From contig NZ_CAJFCL010000004.1 in the NCBI RefSeq assembly GCF_904063065.1, positions 124,001 to 188,000 of the forward strand: a DNA stretch of 64,000 bases, given 5' to 3'. Positions within the stretch are counted from its first letter, which is position 1. Every line of letters starts with the position of its first letter. The stretch comes from Pseudomonas paraversuta. Its GTDB lineage: Bacteria > Pseudomonadota > Gammaproteobacteria > Pseudomonadales > Pseudomonadaceae. A program made the translations under genes and the position numbers. The notes beneath the pieces were generated by a model. It saw nothing but the letters and a program-made list of their open reading frames with translations, was not told the origin of the DNA and ran no database searches. Of the stretch, positions 50,540 to 60,092 are shown piece by piece.

Positions 50540-50581
50540 AAAAAACGCCGCTTTCCCAGTGCTGGGCAAGCGGCGTTTTTT
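50540..50581. terminator. Bidirectional terminator between the Smp-like and PqiC-like genes
   Basis: AAAAAACGCCGCTT and AAGCGGCGTTTTTT form a perfect 14-bp stem around a CCCAGTGCTGGG loop, giving T-runs on both strands between convergent genes (stops at 50463 and 50597). Confidence 0.93.
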
Positions 50582-50596
50582 ATTGTGTGAACTGAC

Positions 50597-51301
50597 TCAG
50601 AAGCGGAACACTTCCATGTCCGTGCGTATCGGTGAAGCCATCGGAATTCTCGGCTTCTCCGTTTGCTTGGGGGCCGGCCTGGCTTCGGGCTTGCGCAATT
50701 CAACCAGCGGCGGCTGGTTGGCCAGCGGTTCCAGGGCCGCCGCCAATTGTTTGCTCAACTGTTGCAACAACTCGCCCTGAGCCTTGACCTGAGCGGCCGT
50801 GCTGCCGTCGTGCTGCTGTTCCAGATGAACCATGCGGTTGTCCCGTACCTGGCCGCGCCGGTCGATCAAGCGCCATTGCGCGTCGAGAATTGCCGGTTGG
50901 CTCTCTCCGGAGTCCAGACGGGTGATCGACAGCAGCACTTGCACGTCCGGACTGAAGCCCGAAGGGGCCGGTGCCAGCACTACTCGCTGACTGTCCAGAC
51001 GCCAGGCCACCTGACGCAGCAACAACTGATCGATGTCTGACGACAGGCTGCCGGCCCAACGACCATCGGTGGCCGCACTCAGGCTGCCATCCGGCTGACG
51101 TTGCAGCAACGTTTCGCGTTGCAGGTAATCGGCCACAGTCACCGGGCCAAGTACCACAGCCATGCCCGCACTTTGCTTGGGCTGGCCGGGGGTGCCACTG
51201 TCCAGTTGGTACAAAGCCGCTGGCTGGTGCGTGCTGCACCCCGCCAGGCCGAGCACACCGGTCAGTAGCGCAATTAAAGGAAGACGTAGAACGTTCATCA
51301 T
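50597..51301 (-). CDS. PqiC/YmbA-like (ABC-type transport auxiliary) lipoprotein
   Basis: The 234-residue protein has a lipoprotein signal peptide with lipobox GLAGC (Cys22) and a body typical of the DUF330/PqiC family (ALYQLDSGTPGQP; VVLGPVTVADYLQRETLLQR; WAGSLSSDIDQLLLRQVAWR). PqiC proteins work with MCE-domain lipid transport systems in the outer membrane; no MCE or PqiA/B-like gene is next to it here, so it may serve a system elsewhere. The ATG at 51301 is chosen as the lipoprotein start; the longer frame starting 30 codons upstream is spurious. It is downstream of parC by about 173 bp. Confidence 0.82.
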   Translation of the reverse strand: MMNVLRLPLIALLTGVLGLAGCSTHQPAALYQLDSGTPGQPKQSAGMAVVLGPVTVADYLQRETLLQRQPDGSLSAATDGRWAGSLSSDIDQLLLRQVAWRLDSQRVVLAPAPSGFSPDVQVLLSITRLDSGESQPAILDAQWRLIDRRGQVRDNRMVHLEQQHDGSTAAQVKAQGELLQQLSKQLAAALEPLANQPPLVELRKPEARPAPKQTEKPRIPMASPIRTDMEVFRF

Positions 51302-51474
51302 TCCATCCAGGTGGCCGCCGTTTGGCGCGCCGCAGTGTGATTCTGAAGATTTCCAGGAAAAATCATACGCGCTATGTCGTAAGAGGCGCATATCATCCGC
51401 GAATATACGGCGTGACTCCAGCGCCGTTGCGCCGATCTACGCGATAAATCGCAGATCGGACGCACTAAACGGGC

Positions 51475-53739
51475 TTAATTGGGCACTTCTACCAGCAAAG
51501 CATCCACACGCTGGAAGCCTCGCGGCAATTTGTTCCCGCGCCGACCCCGTTCGCCTTTGTAATGTTCCAGGTCATCAGCCTTGAGTGACAGGGTGCGTTT
51601 GCCGGCCTGCAGCACCAATGTGGCGTTGTCCGGCAGCACAGCGATGTCCGTCACGTACTCTTCGCGATTGGCCACGCGATCACCGGGAATGCCGATAATC
51701 TTGTTGCCCTTGCCTTTACCCAGTTGCGGCAGGTCGCTGACTTTGAATATCAGCAGCCGGCCTTCGGTGGTAACGGCCGCCAGCCAATTGTGCTCGCGAT
51801 CCGCCACAGGTCGCGGCAGCATCACTTGCGCGCCTTTGGGCAGGCTGAGCAACGCCTTGCCGGCCTTGTTCTTGGCCTGCAGGTCTTCACCCTTGACCAC
51901 AAACCCGTAACCGGCATCGGAGGCAATCACGTACAGCGAGTCGTCTTCGGGCAACAACACGCACTCGAAAGTCGCACCCGGTGGCGGCGTGAGGCGGCCG
52001 GTCAACGGCTCGCCCTGGCCTCGTGCCGACGGCAACGTGTGGGCGGGCACCGAGTAACTGCGCCCGGTGGAGTCAATAAATACCGCGAACTGGTTGGAGC
52101 GTCCGGCAGCAGCGGTTTTATAGCCGTCCCCTGCTTTATAGGACAGCCCGGTCGCATCCAGGTCGTGACCTTTACCGCAACGTACCCAGCCTTTTTCGGA
52201 CAGAACCACCGTGACCGCTTCAGTGGGCACCAGCTCGTTTTCCGACAAGGCTTTGGCTTCAGCGCGGGACACAATCGGCGAGCGACGGTCATCGCCATAG
52301 GTTTCGGCGTCAGCCAGCAATTCGCTGCGTACCAGTTTTTTCAGCTTGGCTTCGCTGCCCAGCAAGGTTTGCAGCTTGGCCTGCTCTTTGCGCAACGCAT
52401 CTTGCTCGGTGCGCAGCTTCATCTCTTCGAGGCGGGCCAATTGGCGCAGGCGCGTGTCGAGGATGTAGTCGGCCTGGGTTTCGCTCAGGGCAAAGCGCGC
52501 AATCAGCTCGGCCTTGGGATGTTCCTCGGTACGAATGATATGAATCACTTCGTCGAGGTTCAGATAAGCAGTGAGCAAACCGTCCAACAGGTGCAGGCGG
52601 CGCTCGACTTTATCAAGGCGGAACTGCAAGCGGCGGCGCACCGTGTGAACCCGGAACTCCAGCCACTCCACCAGCAGGGCCCGCAGATTTTTCAGCTGCG
52701 GCTTGCCGTCCAGGCCGATGATGTTGATGTTGACGCGAAAAGTGGACTCAAGATCGGTCACAGCAAACAGATGCTGCATCAATTCGTCGAGATCGACCTT
52801 GTTGTTGCGCGGAATGATCACGATGCGGCACGGGTTTTCGTGGTCCGATTCGTCGCGCAAGTCAGTAACCATCGCCAGCTTGGTCGGCTTGGCCTGCATC
52901 AGCGCAGCGATCTGCTCCAGCACCTTGGCGCCCGATACCTGGTGCGGCAATGCCGTGACCACGATGTCGCCATCTTCGATGTGGTACACCGCCCGCATGC
53001 GCACCGAACCACGACCGGTCTGGTAGATCTTCAGCAGATCGGCACGGGGGGTGATGATTTCGGCTTCGGTCGGGTAGTCCGGGCCCTGTATGTGTTCGCA
53101 CAGTTGCTCTATCGTGGCCTTGGGCTCGTCGAGCAGCCGCACGCAGGCGGTCGCGACTTCACGCAGGTTGTGCGGCGGCACGTCAGTGGCCATGCCCACG
53201 GCAATGCCGGTGGTGCCATTGAGCAGGATATTCGGCAAACGGGCCGGTAACACCGCAGGTTCGTCGAGGGTGCCGTCAAAGTTCGGGACCCAGTCCGCCG
53301 TGCCCTGGCCCAGTTCGCTGAGCAGCACTTCGGAGTAACGCGACAGGCGGGCTTCGGTGTAACGCATGGCGGCGAATGACTTGGGATCATCCGGCGCACC
53401 CCAGTTACCTTGCCCGTCGACCAGGGTGTAGCGATAGCTGAATGGCTGCGCCATCAGCACCATGGCTTCGTAGCACGCCGAATCACCGTGGGGGTGAAAC
53501 TTGCCGAGTACGTCACCGACGGTACGCGCCGATTTCTTGTGCTTGGAATCTGCGTCCAGCCCCAACTCGCTCATGGCGTAGATAATGCGCCGCTGTACAG
53601 GCTTGAGGCCGTCGCCGATATGCGGCAGGGCCCGGTCCATGATTACGTACATGGAGTAGTTGAGGTAGGCCTGTTCTGTGAAGTCGGCCAGTGACCGGCG
53701 TTCTACGCCGTCCAGGCTGAGATCAAGGGAATCGCTCAT
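51475..53739 (-). CDS. parC: Topoisomerase IV subunit A
   Basis: ParC cuts and rejoins DNA in the topoisomerase IV heterotetramer that unlinks daughter chromosomes. The 754-residue protein has catalytic Tyr127 ([10 protein letters not shown]) and a beta-pinwheel C-terminal domain. In the quinolone-resistance region it has Ser87 and Glu91 ([11 protein letters not shown]), the susceptible wild-type residues. It starts 11 bp after the retropepsin-like gene's stop and ends the parE-parC operon. Confidence 0.97.
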   Translation of the reverse strand: MSDSLDLSLDGVERRSLADFTEQAYLNYSMYVIMDRALPHIGDGLKPVQRRIIYAMSELGLDADSKHKKSARTVGDVLGKFHPHGDSACYEAMVLMAQPFSYRYTLVDGQGNWGAPDDPKSFAAMRYTEARLSRYSEVLLSELGQGTADWVPNFDGTLDEPAVLPARLPNILLNGTTGIAVGMATDVPPHNLREVATACVRLLDEPKATIEQLCEHIQGPDYPTEAEIITPRADLLKIYQTGRGSVRMRAVYHIEDGDIVVTALPHQVSGAKVLEQIAALMQAKPTKLAMVTDLRDESDHENPCRIVIIPRNNKVDLDELMQHLFAVTDLESTFRVNINIIGLDGKPQLKNLRALLVEWLEFRVHTVRRRLQFRLDKVERRLHLLDGLLTAYLNLDEVIHIIRTEEHPKAELIARFALSETQADYILDTRLRQLARLEEMKLRTEQDALRKEQAKLQTLLGSEAKLKKLVRSELLADAETYGDDRRSPIVSRAEAKALSENELVPTEAVTVVLSEKGWVRCGKGHDLDATGLSYKAGDGYKTAAAGRSNQFAVFIDSTGRSYSVPAHTLPSARGQGEPLTGRLTPPPGATFECVLLPEDDSLYVIASDAGYGFVVKGEDLQAKNKAGKALLSLPKGAQVMLPRPVADREHNWLAAVTTEGRLLIFKVSDLPQLGKGKGNKIIGIPGDRVANREEYVTDIAVLPDNATLVLQAGKRTLSLKADDLEHYKGERGRRGNKLPRGFQRVDALLVEVPN

Positions 53740-53750
53740 GCGGACCTCAT

Positions 53751-54272
53751 TCAGTTCGTTGTCTGGCGCAGCAGCATGGTGCCGCCGCGCTGGGTAAATT
53801 CAAGTTTTTTCAGCGCACTCATGCCCAATAGCACTTGTTCGCCTTCAAGCCCGGGAGCCGCCACCGCGCGTACGTCGCGCAGCACAATGGCGCCCAGTTG
53901 CAGGCGGTCGATGCGGGTCTGATAGCCCTGGGTACGGCCATTGGCGGTATTCAGGGTCACGGCCATGCCCTTGGGCAATGCCAACTGCCTGGCCAGCTCC
54001 AGCGGGACCGCGACATCGGTGGCCCCGGTATCCAGTAAAAATTCCACCGGCACGTTGTTGATACGGCCGCTGGCGACGAAGTGGCCCTGGGAATTGGCGA
54101 GCAGTTTGACTTCGATGTAGCCCGCGCCCTGCAGCGAGGCGACCTCAGTATTGGGGTTTTCCTGACGCTGTTCCCAGCGCCCGAAAAATTGCGTCGCCAG
54201 ATACAGCCCCGCGCACCAGGCCACAATCATGAAGACCCGGCCCACACCCTTGCCCGGCGGTTGCTGGCTCAT
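53751..54272 (-). CDS. Retropepsin-like aspartic protease family membrane protein
   Basis: The 173-residue protein has an N-terminal membrane segment ([20 protein letters not shown], about 13-32) and a clan AA aspartic protease domain with the catalytic-type motif [13 protein letters not shown] near residue 80, followed by [20 protein letters not shown] and [12 protein letters not shown]. Such single-domain proteins (the TIGR02281 group) are expected to dimerise like retroviral proteases; periplasmic location is inferred from the anchor. Whether it cleaves anything is not known. It overlaps the upstream gene by four bases and precedes parC by 11 bp. Confidence 0.85.
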   Translation of the reverse strand: MSQQPPGKGVGRVFMIVAWCAGLYLATQFFGRWEQRQENPNTEVASLQGAGYIEVKLLANSQGHFVASGRINNVPVEFLLDTGATDVAVPLELARQLALPKGMAVTLNTANGRTQGYQTRIDRLQLGAIVLRDVRAVAAPGLEGEQVLLGMSALKKLEFTQRGGTMLLRQTTN

Positions 54273-55249
54273 GATGCGGCACTCCAGCCACCTTGCGGTG
54301 CCGCGAAGCGCCAGACCACGGGACGCTTCTCGCCATCGGCGCGCACGTGATTGCCGTTGTCCACACCGATCCAGGCGCCTTCGGCATCCACACTCAGGGC
54401 CTCGGCATTGCCATAGGCGCTGTTGTAACGCCGGGGAGCGATCAACCCATCATCGGCAAATGACCAGCAGCGCTCAACGTCGCCCGTGCCCGGGGTGCGA
54501 CGGCAAATGCGATAGGCCATGCGTTCGAGGGTGAACAGCTTGCCCTCGAACAGCGCCAGGTCGGCGAAGTCCTTTTGTTGTGCCTTGACCTTGAGTTGAG
54601 GTGGGGCCGACTCGAGGCCGCCCTCACTCATCAACACGCAACCGCCTTCGCAGTCCCACACGCTCTGTTTTTTGCCGATGGTCAGCAAACCGCGGCGCTC
54701 GCGCTCGGCCGCCAGCCAGATCTGGTTGCCCTGCGGGTTGACGGCGATACCTTCAAACAGCGCATTGAAATGCAGCAGCATGCCGCTGGCGCGCGCATGG
54801 CGGACCAGTGACGGATCGATTTTCAACCATGCCGGCGCGCCCGTCTGCGGAATTTGCAGCACCGCGGCGTGGGTCTCGCTGACCACGAAGCGGTTGCCCG
54901 CCTCGTCGCAACTGATGCCTTCGAAATCCAGTTCACCACCACGCAACGGGCTGACAGCCTTGCTCATCATGCGCACGCCCCACGGCAAGCCGCTTTCAGG
55001 GGGCGGCGGGACATCAATATGCAGTGCCTCGGCGTGCCATTCGGGAGAGTGCTGATCCAGGCGGTAAATCTGATCATCATCGCGATCAGACACCGCCCAC
55101 AGCTCACCCAGACACAGCGCCAGCCCGGACAGGTTGGCGCCGCGCATGCCTTCTACGGGATGCTCGGACTGCAGCACCAGCTCCGGCCAGGTATCGGCCA
55201 TTACCGGTGCTGCAGTCACACAAAGCAACGCCATCAAGGCACTGCGCAT
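54269..55249 (-). CDS. Esterase-like activity of phytase family protein
   Basis: The 326-residue protein has a signal peptide (MRSALMALLCVTAAPVMA-DTW) and the phytase-like beta-propeller region (GANLSGLALCLGELWAVSDR; LDFEGISCDEAGNRFVVSET; ALFEGIAVNPQGNQIWLAAE), as in the PF13449-type family. The function in bacteria is not established. Its ATG overlaps the parE stop by one base and its stop overlaps the retropepsin-like start, so it is translationally coupled on both sides in the topoisomerase IV operon. Confidence 0.85.
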   Translation of the reverse strand: MRSALMALLCVTAAPVMADTWPELVLQSEHPVEGMRGANLSGLALCLGELWAVSDRDDDQIYRLDQHSPEWHAEALHIDVPPPPESGLPWGVRMMSKAVSPLRGGELDFEGISCDEAGNRFVVSETHAAVLQIPQTGAPAWLKIDPSLVRHARASGMLLHFNALFEGIAVNPQGNQIWLAAERERRGLLTIGKKQSVWDCEGGCVLMSEGGLESAPPQLKVKAQQKDFADLALFEGKLFTLERMAYRICRRTPGTGDVERCWSFADDGLIAPRRYNSAYGNAEALSVDAEGAWIGVDNGNHVRADGEKRPVVWRFAAPQGGWSAAS

Positions 55250-57153
55250 CAGGCCAGCACCTGCGCCAGGTTGCCTTTGGATTCGAGCCAGGACTTGCGG
55301 TCACCGGCGCGTTTTTTCGCCAGCAACATGTCCATCATTTCCGACGTGGCGGCGTAATCTTCAAGCGTCAGCTGCACCAGACGCCGGGTGTTCGGGTCCA
55401 TGGTGGTTTCACGCAGCTGCGGCGGGTTCATTTCACCCAGACCTTTGAATCGCGTGACCTGTGGTTTGCCGCGCTTCTTCTCGGCCACCAGACGGTCGAT
55501 GATGCCATCACGCTCGGCTTCGTCCAGGGCGTAGAAAATCTCTTTGCCCAGGTCGATCCGGTACAGCGGCGGCATGGCCACATACACGTGACCGGCATCC
55601 ACCAGCGGGCGGAAGTGCTGCACGAACAATGCACAGAGCAAGGTGGCAATGTGCAGACCGTCCGAGTCGGCGTCGGCGAGGATGCAGATCTTGCCGTAGC
55701 GCAGCTGGCTGATGTCGGCCGCGCCCGGATCAACCCCGATGGCTACCGCGATGTTGTGCACTTCCTGGCTGGCCAGCACTTCGCTGCCGTCGACTTCCCA
55801 GGTGTTAAGGATCTTGCCGCGCAACGGCAGGATGGCCTGGAACTCTTTGTCCCGGGCCTGCTTGGCTGAACCGCCGGCGGAGTCACCCTCCACCAGAAAC
55901 AGCTCGGAGCGCATCGGGTCCTGCCCGGCACAGTCCGCAAGCTTGCCCGGCAGGGCCGGCCCCTGGGTGATGCGTTTGCGTTCGACCTTTTTACTGGCCT
56001 TGAGCCTGCGCCCGGCGTTGTTGATTGCCAGTTCTGCCAGCTGCATGCCCAACTCGGGGTTGGCATTGAGCCACAGACTGAAGGAGTCCTTGATCACACC
56101 CGAGACGAAAGCGGCCGCCTCACGGGACGACAGACGCTCTTTGGTCTGGCCCGAGAATTGCGGTTCCTGCATTTTCATCGACAGCACGAACGCAATGCGT
56201 TCCCACACATCTTCGGGGGCCAGCTTGACGCCACGGGGCAGCAGGCTGCGGAATTCACAGAACTCGCGCATGGCATCGAGCAAGCCCTGGCGCAGTCCGT
56301 TGACGTGGGTCCCGCCCTGGGCCGTCGGGATCAGGTTGACGTAGCTTTCCTGAACACTGTCGCCGCCTTCGGGCAGCCACAACAGCGCCCAGTCGATGGC
56401 TTCTTTATTGCCCGCCAGGCTGCCACAGAACGGCTCGTCAGGCAGGCGCTCGAATTCGCTGACCGCATCCACCAGATAGGAGCGCAGGCCGTCTTCGTAG
56501 TGCCACTCGATCTTTTCGCCGGTGCCCTTGTCCTCGAAACTGACCAGCAGCCCCGGGCACAATACGGCCTTGGCCTTGAGCACGTGCTTGAGACGGCTGA
56601 CCGAAAACTTGGGTGAATCGAAGTATTTAGGGTCCGGCGCAAAGAACACGCTGGTACCGGTATTGCGCTTGCCGACAGTGCCGACAACTTCCAGGTCGGT
56701 GGCTTTGTAGCCATCGGCAAAGGTCATCTGGTACTCGTTGCCGTCACGCTTGACCTTGACCCGCACCAGGGTCGACAGCGCGTTGACCACCGAAATCCCC
56801 ACGCCGTGCAGGCCGCCGGAGAACTGGTAGTTCTTGTTGGAAAACTTGCCGCCGGCATGGAGCTTGGTGAGGATCAGTTCGACCCCTGACACACCTTCTT
56901 CGGGGTGAATGTCCACCGGCATGCCGCGCCCGTCATCACTGACTTCCAGCGAGTGATCGGCGTGCAGAATGACCTGCACCGATTTGGCGTGACCGGCCAG
57001 GGCTTCGTCGACACTGTTATCGATGACTTCCTGGGCCAGGTGGTTGGGCCGGCTGGTGTCGGTGTACATGCCGGGACGTTTGCGCACCGGGTCGAGGCCC
57101 GAGAGGACTTCGATGGCGTCGGCGTTATAAGAGCTAGCGCTGGGAGTGGCCAT
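55249..57153 (-). CDS. parE: Topoisomerase IV subunit B
   Basis: ParE is the ATPase subunit of topoisomerase IV. The 634-residue protein has the GHKL ATP site (EVIDNSVDEALAG; DDGRGMPVDIHPEEG; GGLHGVGISVVNALS), the transducer, and the TOPRIM domain with LFLVEGDSAGGSAKQARDK and ADADSDGLH. It lies 52 bp downstream of yqiA on the same strand, as in E. coli. Confidence 0.98.
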   Translation of the reverse strand: MATPSASSYNADAIEVLSGLDPVRKRPGMYTDTSRPNHLAQEVIDNSVDEALAGHAKSVQVILHADHSLEVSDDGRGMPVDIHPEEGVSGVELILTKLHAGGKFSNKNYQFSGGLHGVGISVVNALSTLVRVKVKRDGNEYQMTFADGYKATDLEVVGTVGKRNTGTSVFFAPDPKYFDSPKFSVSRLKHVLKAKAVLCPGLLVSFEDKGTGEKIEWHYEDGLRSYLVDAVSEFERLPDEPFCGSLAGNKEAIDWALLWLPEGGDSVQESYVNLIPTAQGGTHVNGLRQGLLDAMREFCEFRSLLPRGVKLAPEDVWERIAFVLSMKMQEPQFSGQTKERLSSREAAAFVSGVIKDSFSLWLNANPELGMQLAELAINNAGRRLKASKKVERKRITQGPALPGKLADCAGQDPMRSELFLVEGDSAGGSAKQARDKEFQAILPLRGKILNTWEVDGSEVLASQEVHNIAVAIGVDPGAADISQLRYGKICILADADSDGLHIATLLCALFVQHFRPLVDAGHVYVAMPPLYRIDLGKEIFYALDEAERDGIIDRLVAEKKRGKPQVTRFKGLGEMNPPQLRETTMDPNTRRLVQLTLEDYAATSEMMDMLLAKKRAGDRKSWLESKGNLAQVLA

Positions 57154-57205
57154 AGGGTCTCGTCGTTAGTCGTAAATGAAAAATAAGGGCCATTCGACGG
57201 GCGCC

Positions 57206-57814
57206 TTAAAGGGCCGCAAAATCGATGGTTTGATACTGTTGGGCGCCAATCCCGGCAAAATTCAGCAGCGCGGGCAGTTGCTGCGCGAACCCCTGGTAAC
57301 TGTGATCGCCACCGGCCTGAATCCGCAAGACACACGCCTTGTAGTACTTTTCAGCATTACGGTAGTCCAGGGTTTCATCGCCTGTTTGCAGCCACACCTG
57401 ATACCGCTGCGGGTCCTGGGGTGCCGCCACTTCAAGCTCGGCCAGGGCCTGCACATGATCCAGGGTCAGCTCCCAGGTTTCGCCACTGTAAAGATTGGTT
57501 TGGGTGCCCAGATAACCGTCGAACATCCGATGCGGGCTGACGGCCGGGTTGACCAGTAGTGCCTTGAGGCCATGCTGTTCGGCCAACCAGGTCGCATAGT
57601 AGCCGCCGAGTGAGCTGCCGACCAGCAACGGACGGTCCATCTCGCTGATTGCCGCAGTCAACTGCGCCATCGCTTCACGGGGGTGATGATGCAAGGCCGG
57701 CACCCGGAGCTGATCGCCAAGGCCCATGCCTTGCATTACCGAGATCAACTGCGTGGCCTTTTTGGACTCAGGGGCACTGTTGAAGCCATGGATATACAAG
57801 ATGGAACCGGACAT
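57206..57814 (-). CDS. yqiA: YqiA-like esterase
   Basis: The 202-residue alpha/beta hydrolase begins MSGSILYIHGFNSAPESKKA and has the nucleophile motif GSSLGGYYATWLAEQHG, with catalytic acid and His expected near the C-terminus (QAGGDHSYQGF). The E. coli orthologue YqiA is an esterase of unknown physiological substrate, located upstream of parE as here. The ATG at 57814 follows GGGAG; an upstream start would add 14 residues that include part of the leader. Confidence 0.92.
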   Translation of the reverse strand: MSGSILYIHGFNSAPESKKATQLISVMQGMGLGDQLRVPALHHHPREAMAQLTAAISEMDRPLLVGSSLGGYYATWLAEQHGLKALLVNPAVSPHRMFDGYLGTQTNLYSGETWELTLDHVQALAELEVAAPQDPQRYQVWLQTGDETLDYRNAEKYYKACVLRIQAGGDHSYQGFAQQLPALLNFAGIGAQQYQTIDFAAL

Positions 57815-57891
57815 GCAATCACTCCCGAGTACAGATAAGGCTGAACACAACATCAATAAAGACGCGCAGTTTAGCCTGACTCAGGGGCAAC

Positions 57892-58707
57892 TCAGTAATT
57901 GTTGGCGCTGTAATCGGGTTCAAAGACGAAGTCAGTGACGCGTGACACCCCGGTTTGCAAAGTGCCATCAGGCTGCAGGCGCAACCAGCGATAACCCGGC
58001 GCCTCACTGCTGACCTTGAAATCCGCGCTGCCGGGGGCGAACTGGATGCAGGTCGAGGGTGAGGCCAGCAACCTGACGCCGTTGCGCTGCTGATCGAACG
58101 CCTGATGCACGTGCCCCCAAAGTACGCCACGGACCTGTGGATAACGATCGATGACCTTCCAGAACTCACCGGCGTTGCACAGCCCGATCGGTTCAATCCA
58201 TTCACAGCCCACCGGCACCGGATGGTGGTGCAGGCAGATCAGATGATGACGGTCCGGCGCTTCGCTCAAGGATTGCGCCAGCAACTGCAGCTGACTGTCT
58301 TGCAGATAACCCTGGCTCTTTTGCTCCACGTTCGAATGCAGCAATGTGATGCGCCAATTGCCCAGATCAACCACCGGGTCCAGCAAACGGCTTTGCACGG
58401 CCGCTTCGCGCATATGGGGCAGATTGTCATGATTGCCGGGAATCCAGCGCGCTTTGGCGCACAGCGACCCGGTCAATTGCCGAAAACGCTGGTAAGCCGC
58501 AATGCTGCCGTCCTGGGCCAGATCACCGGTGCCCAGCAGTAAATCGACCTGCGGCTGTTCGCCGCGAACCAGATCGATGACCTGCTGCAGGCTGTCTGCG
58601 GTCCTGAGCCCCAGCAGTGAACCCTCGGCATCGGCAAACAAATGGCTGTCGGTCAACTGCACCAGCAGCACCGGGTCTTCGGTGGTCAGCGTGGATACAC
58701 TCGGCAA
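57892..58707 (-). CDS. cpdA: 3',5'-cyclic-AMP phosphodiesterase CpdA
   Basis: CpdA hydrolyses cAMP and so tunes Vfr/CRP signalling. The 271-residue protein has metallophosphoesterase motifs: QLTDSHLF, GTGDLAQDGS, IPGNHDN, HHHPVP and GHVHQAF. The start is a TTG at 58707, supported by GGGAG seven bases upstream; no ATG is available nearby. It sits between DUF1249 and yqiA. Confidence 0.94.
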   Translation of the reverse strand: MPSVSTLTTEDPVLLVQLTDSHLFADAEGSLLGLRTADSLQQVIDLVRGEQPQVDLLLGTGDLAQDGSIAAYQRFRQLTGSLCAKARWIPGNHDNLPHMREAAVQSRLLDPVVDLGNWRITLLHSNVEQKSQGYLQDSQLQLLAQSLSEAPDRHHLICLHHHPVPVGCEWIEPIGLCNAGEFWKVIDRYPQVRGVLWGHVHQAFDQQRNGVRLLASPSTCIQFAPGSADFKVSSEAPGYRWLRLQPDGTLQTGVSRVTDFVFEPDYSANNY

Positions 58708-58737
58708 GGTGAATCTCCCGGGAGAAAGGGTTGTGTG

Positions 58738-58800
58738 GCAGGAGCGCGCTTGCTCGCCAGCTGTCGTGGGGCAAAGATCGCGAGCCAGCCCGCTTCTACA
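58738..58800. repeat. Diverged REP pair between DUF1249 gene and cpdA
   Basis: GGCAGGAGCGCGCTTGCTCGC and GCGAGCCAGCCCGCTTCTAC form an imperfect inverted pair of the 'taggagcgagcttgctcgcg' type. Confidence 0.68.
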
Positions 58801-58811
58801 AATTAGTACGT

Positions 58812-59264
58812 CTAACGGACTTCCGCGTATTCATGCCCGCATGCCAGACAATGGCTCAGCCACTCACCCAAAAATATATTGAGCTGGGCTTTCTCGTCGG
58901 GCTGATGCATGGCCACGTTGGGGTACGGGTAAATACTGCGAAAACGCCGCGCATGCTCGGCCGCAATCACCTCAGCCATGCGCGCATCGTGGTACACCTG
59001 AACCTGCAGTTCGGGTACCGGCAGCCACGGCAGGCTGTGTTCCTGCCGTACCCGCAACGTGCTGGTGTAGGGGCAGTCCTGAATCACCTCAAGGGTCAGC
59101 ACCCCGAGCATCTGGTCACCCTGGGTCACGGCGATCCGCCGTGCAACCGGTTGCTCACGCATATCGGGCAGCAACCGCATCAAACGTGCGTAGTTGGCTT
59201 CGCAGGCAGCCTGCAAGCCAATCAGGTCGACCCGGTATCGTTCACGACGCGCAATTACAACCAT
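58812..59264 (-). CDS. DUF1249 protein (YqiB-like)
   Basis: The 150-residue protein has the DUF1249 core (YRVDLIGLQAACEANYARLM; TLEVIQDCPYTSTLRVRQEH; VQVYHDARMAEVIAAEHARR) and ends with HCLACGHEYAEVR. The function is unknown. It overlaps the nudF stop by ten bases, with GAGGGGG ahead of its ATG, and precedes cpdA; E. coli yqiB occupies the same place between nudF and cpdA. Confidence 0.9.
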   Translation of the reverse strand: MVVIARRERYRVDLIGLQAACEANYARLMRLLPDMREQPVARRIAVTQGDQMLGVLTLEVIQDCPYTSTLRVRQEHSLPWLPVPELQVQVYHDARMAEVIAAEHARRFRSIYPYPNVAMHQPDEKAQLNIFLGEWLSHCLACGHEYAEVR

Positions 59265-59872
59265 AACCCCCTCACTTCAGCGCGGTTAAGCGCCAGCCAT
59301 TGCAGGGCAATAATGCTCGCTGCATTGGAAATACGGCCATCGCGTACGGCTTGCAAGGCATCTTCATAGGCCCAGACCGTTACCCGAATATCTTCAGCTT
59401 CTTCTTCCAGCCCGTGCAATCCGCCAACCCCTTCGGAGCTGCAACGGCCCAGATACAAATGCACAAACTCGGTACTGCCGCCCGGGGACGGAAAGTAACG
59501 GGTGATCGGCCACAAAGACGAGAACTTCAGCCCCGCTTCTTCTTCACCTTCGCGATGGGCGACTTCTTCAGGCACTTCGGCCTTGTCGATGAGCCCGGCG
59601 ACCAGTTCGATCAGCCAGGGAGTCTCGGCCTTGCCCATGGCCCCGACCCGGAACTGCTCGATCAGCACCACTTCATCGCGCTGCGGATCATAGGGCAGCA
59701 CACACACGGCATCGTGCCGGACAAATACTTCGCGACTGATCTCAGGGCTCATGCCGCCAGCAAACAATTCATGGCGCAGGTGTACGCGGTCAAGCTGGTA
59801 GAAACCCTTAAAACACTCTTCGCGTTTTATGATCTCTGTGGCGCTTGGCGTAGCCTTGGTGATATCAGTCAT
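59255..59872 (-). CDS. nudF: ADP-ribose pyrophosphatase NudF
   Basis: NudF hydrolyses ADP-ribose to AMP and ribose 5-phosphate. The 205-residue protein has the complete Nudix box, GLIDKAEVPEEVAHREGEEE, continuing AGL. The start MTDITKATPSATEIIKREEC is chosen; a 24-residue upstream extension reads as leader sequence. It is the first gene of the nudF-DUF1249-cpdA-yqiA-parE series. Confidence 0.95.
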   Translation of the reverse strand: MTDITKATPSATEIIKREECFKGFYQLDRVHLRHELFAGGMSPEISREVFVRHDAVCVLPYDPQRDEVVLIEQFRVGAMGKAETPWLIELVAGLIDKAEVPEEVAHREGEEEAGLKFSSLWPITRYFPSPGGSTEFVHLYLGRCSSEGVGGLHGLEEEAEDIRVTVWAYEDALQAVRDGRISNAASIIALQWLALNRAEVRGLWL

Positions 59873-60092
59873 GGAAAACCTCTGCTGGCGAATTTCTCCG
59901 GGGTTGCCCCACGGCATCGGGCATCCTAACGCGCCTGCGGTCAAGGATGCAGCCCCTTTTATGACGCGGGGATAGACGGATCGCCTGCAAACCCTCTCTA
60001 ATTGACACTGTTGAGCTTAGTGGCGAACCGACTCCCTTGTTGGCAGTCGAACCACCATAATTCCACCTTTCTTTCGTTGATGAAGGACGACC

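Noticed and set aside
51724..53250. A 508-codon open frame opposite parC
   Set aside because: Shadow of parC with no recognisable domain.
59873..60092. GC-rich leader upstream of nudF checked for a TPP riboswitch because thiamine genes are nearby
   Set aside because: No CUGAGA or UACC...GGAUAAUGCC-type core was found on either strand.
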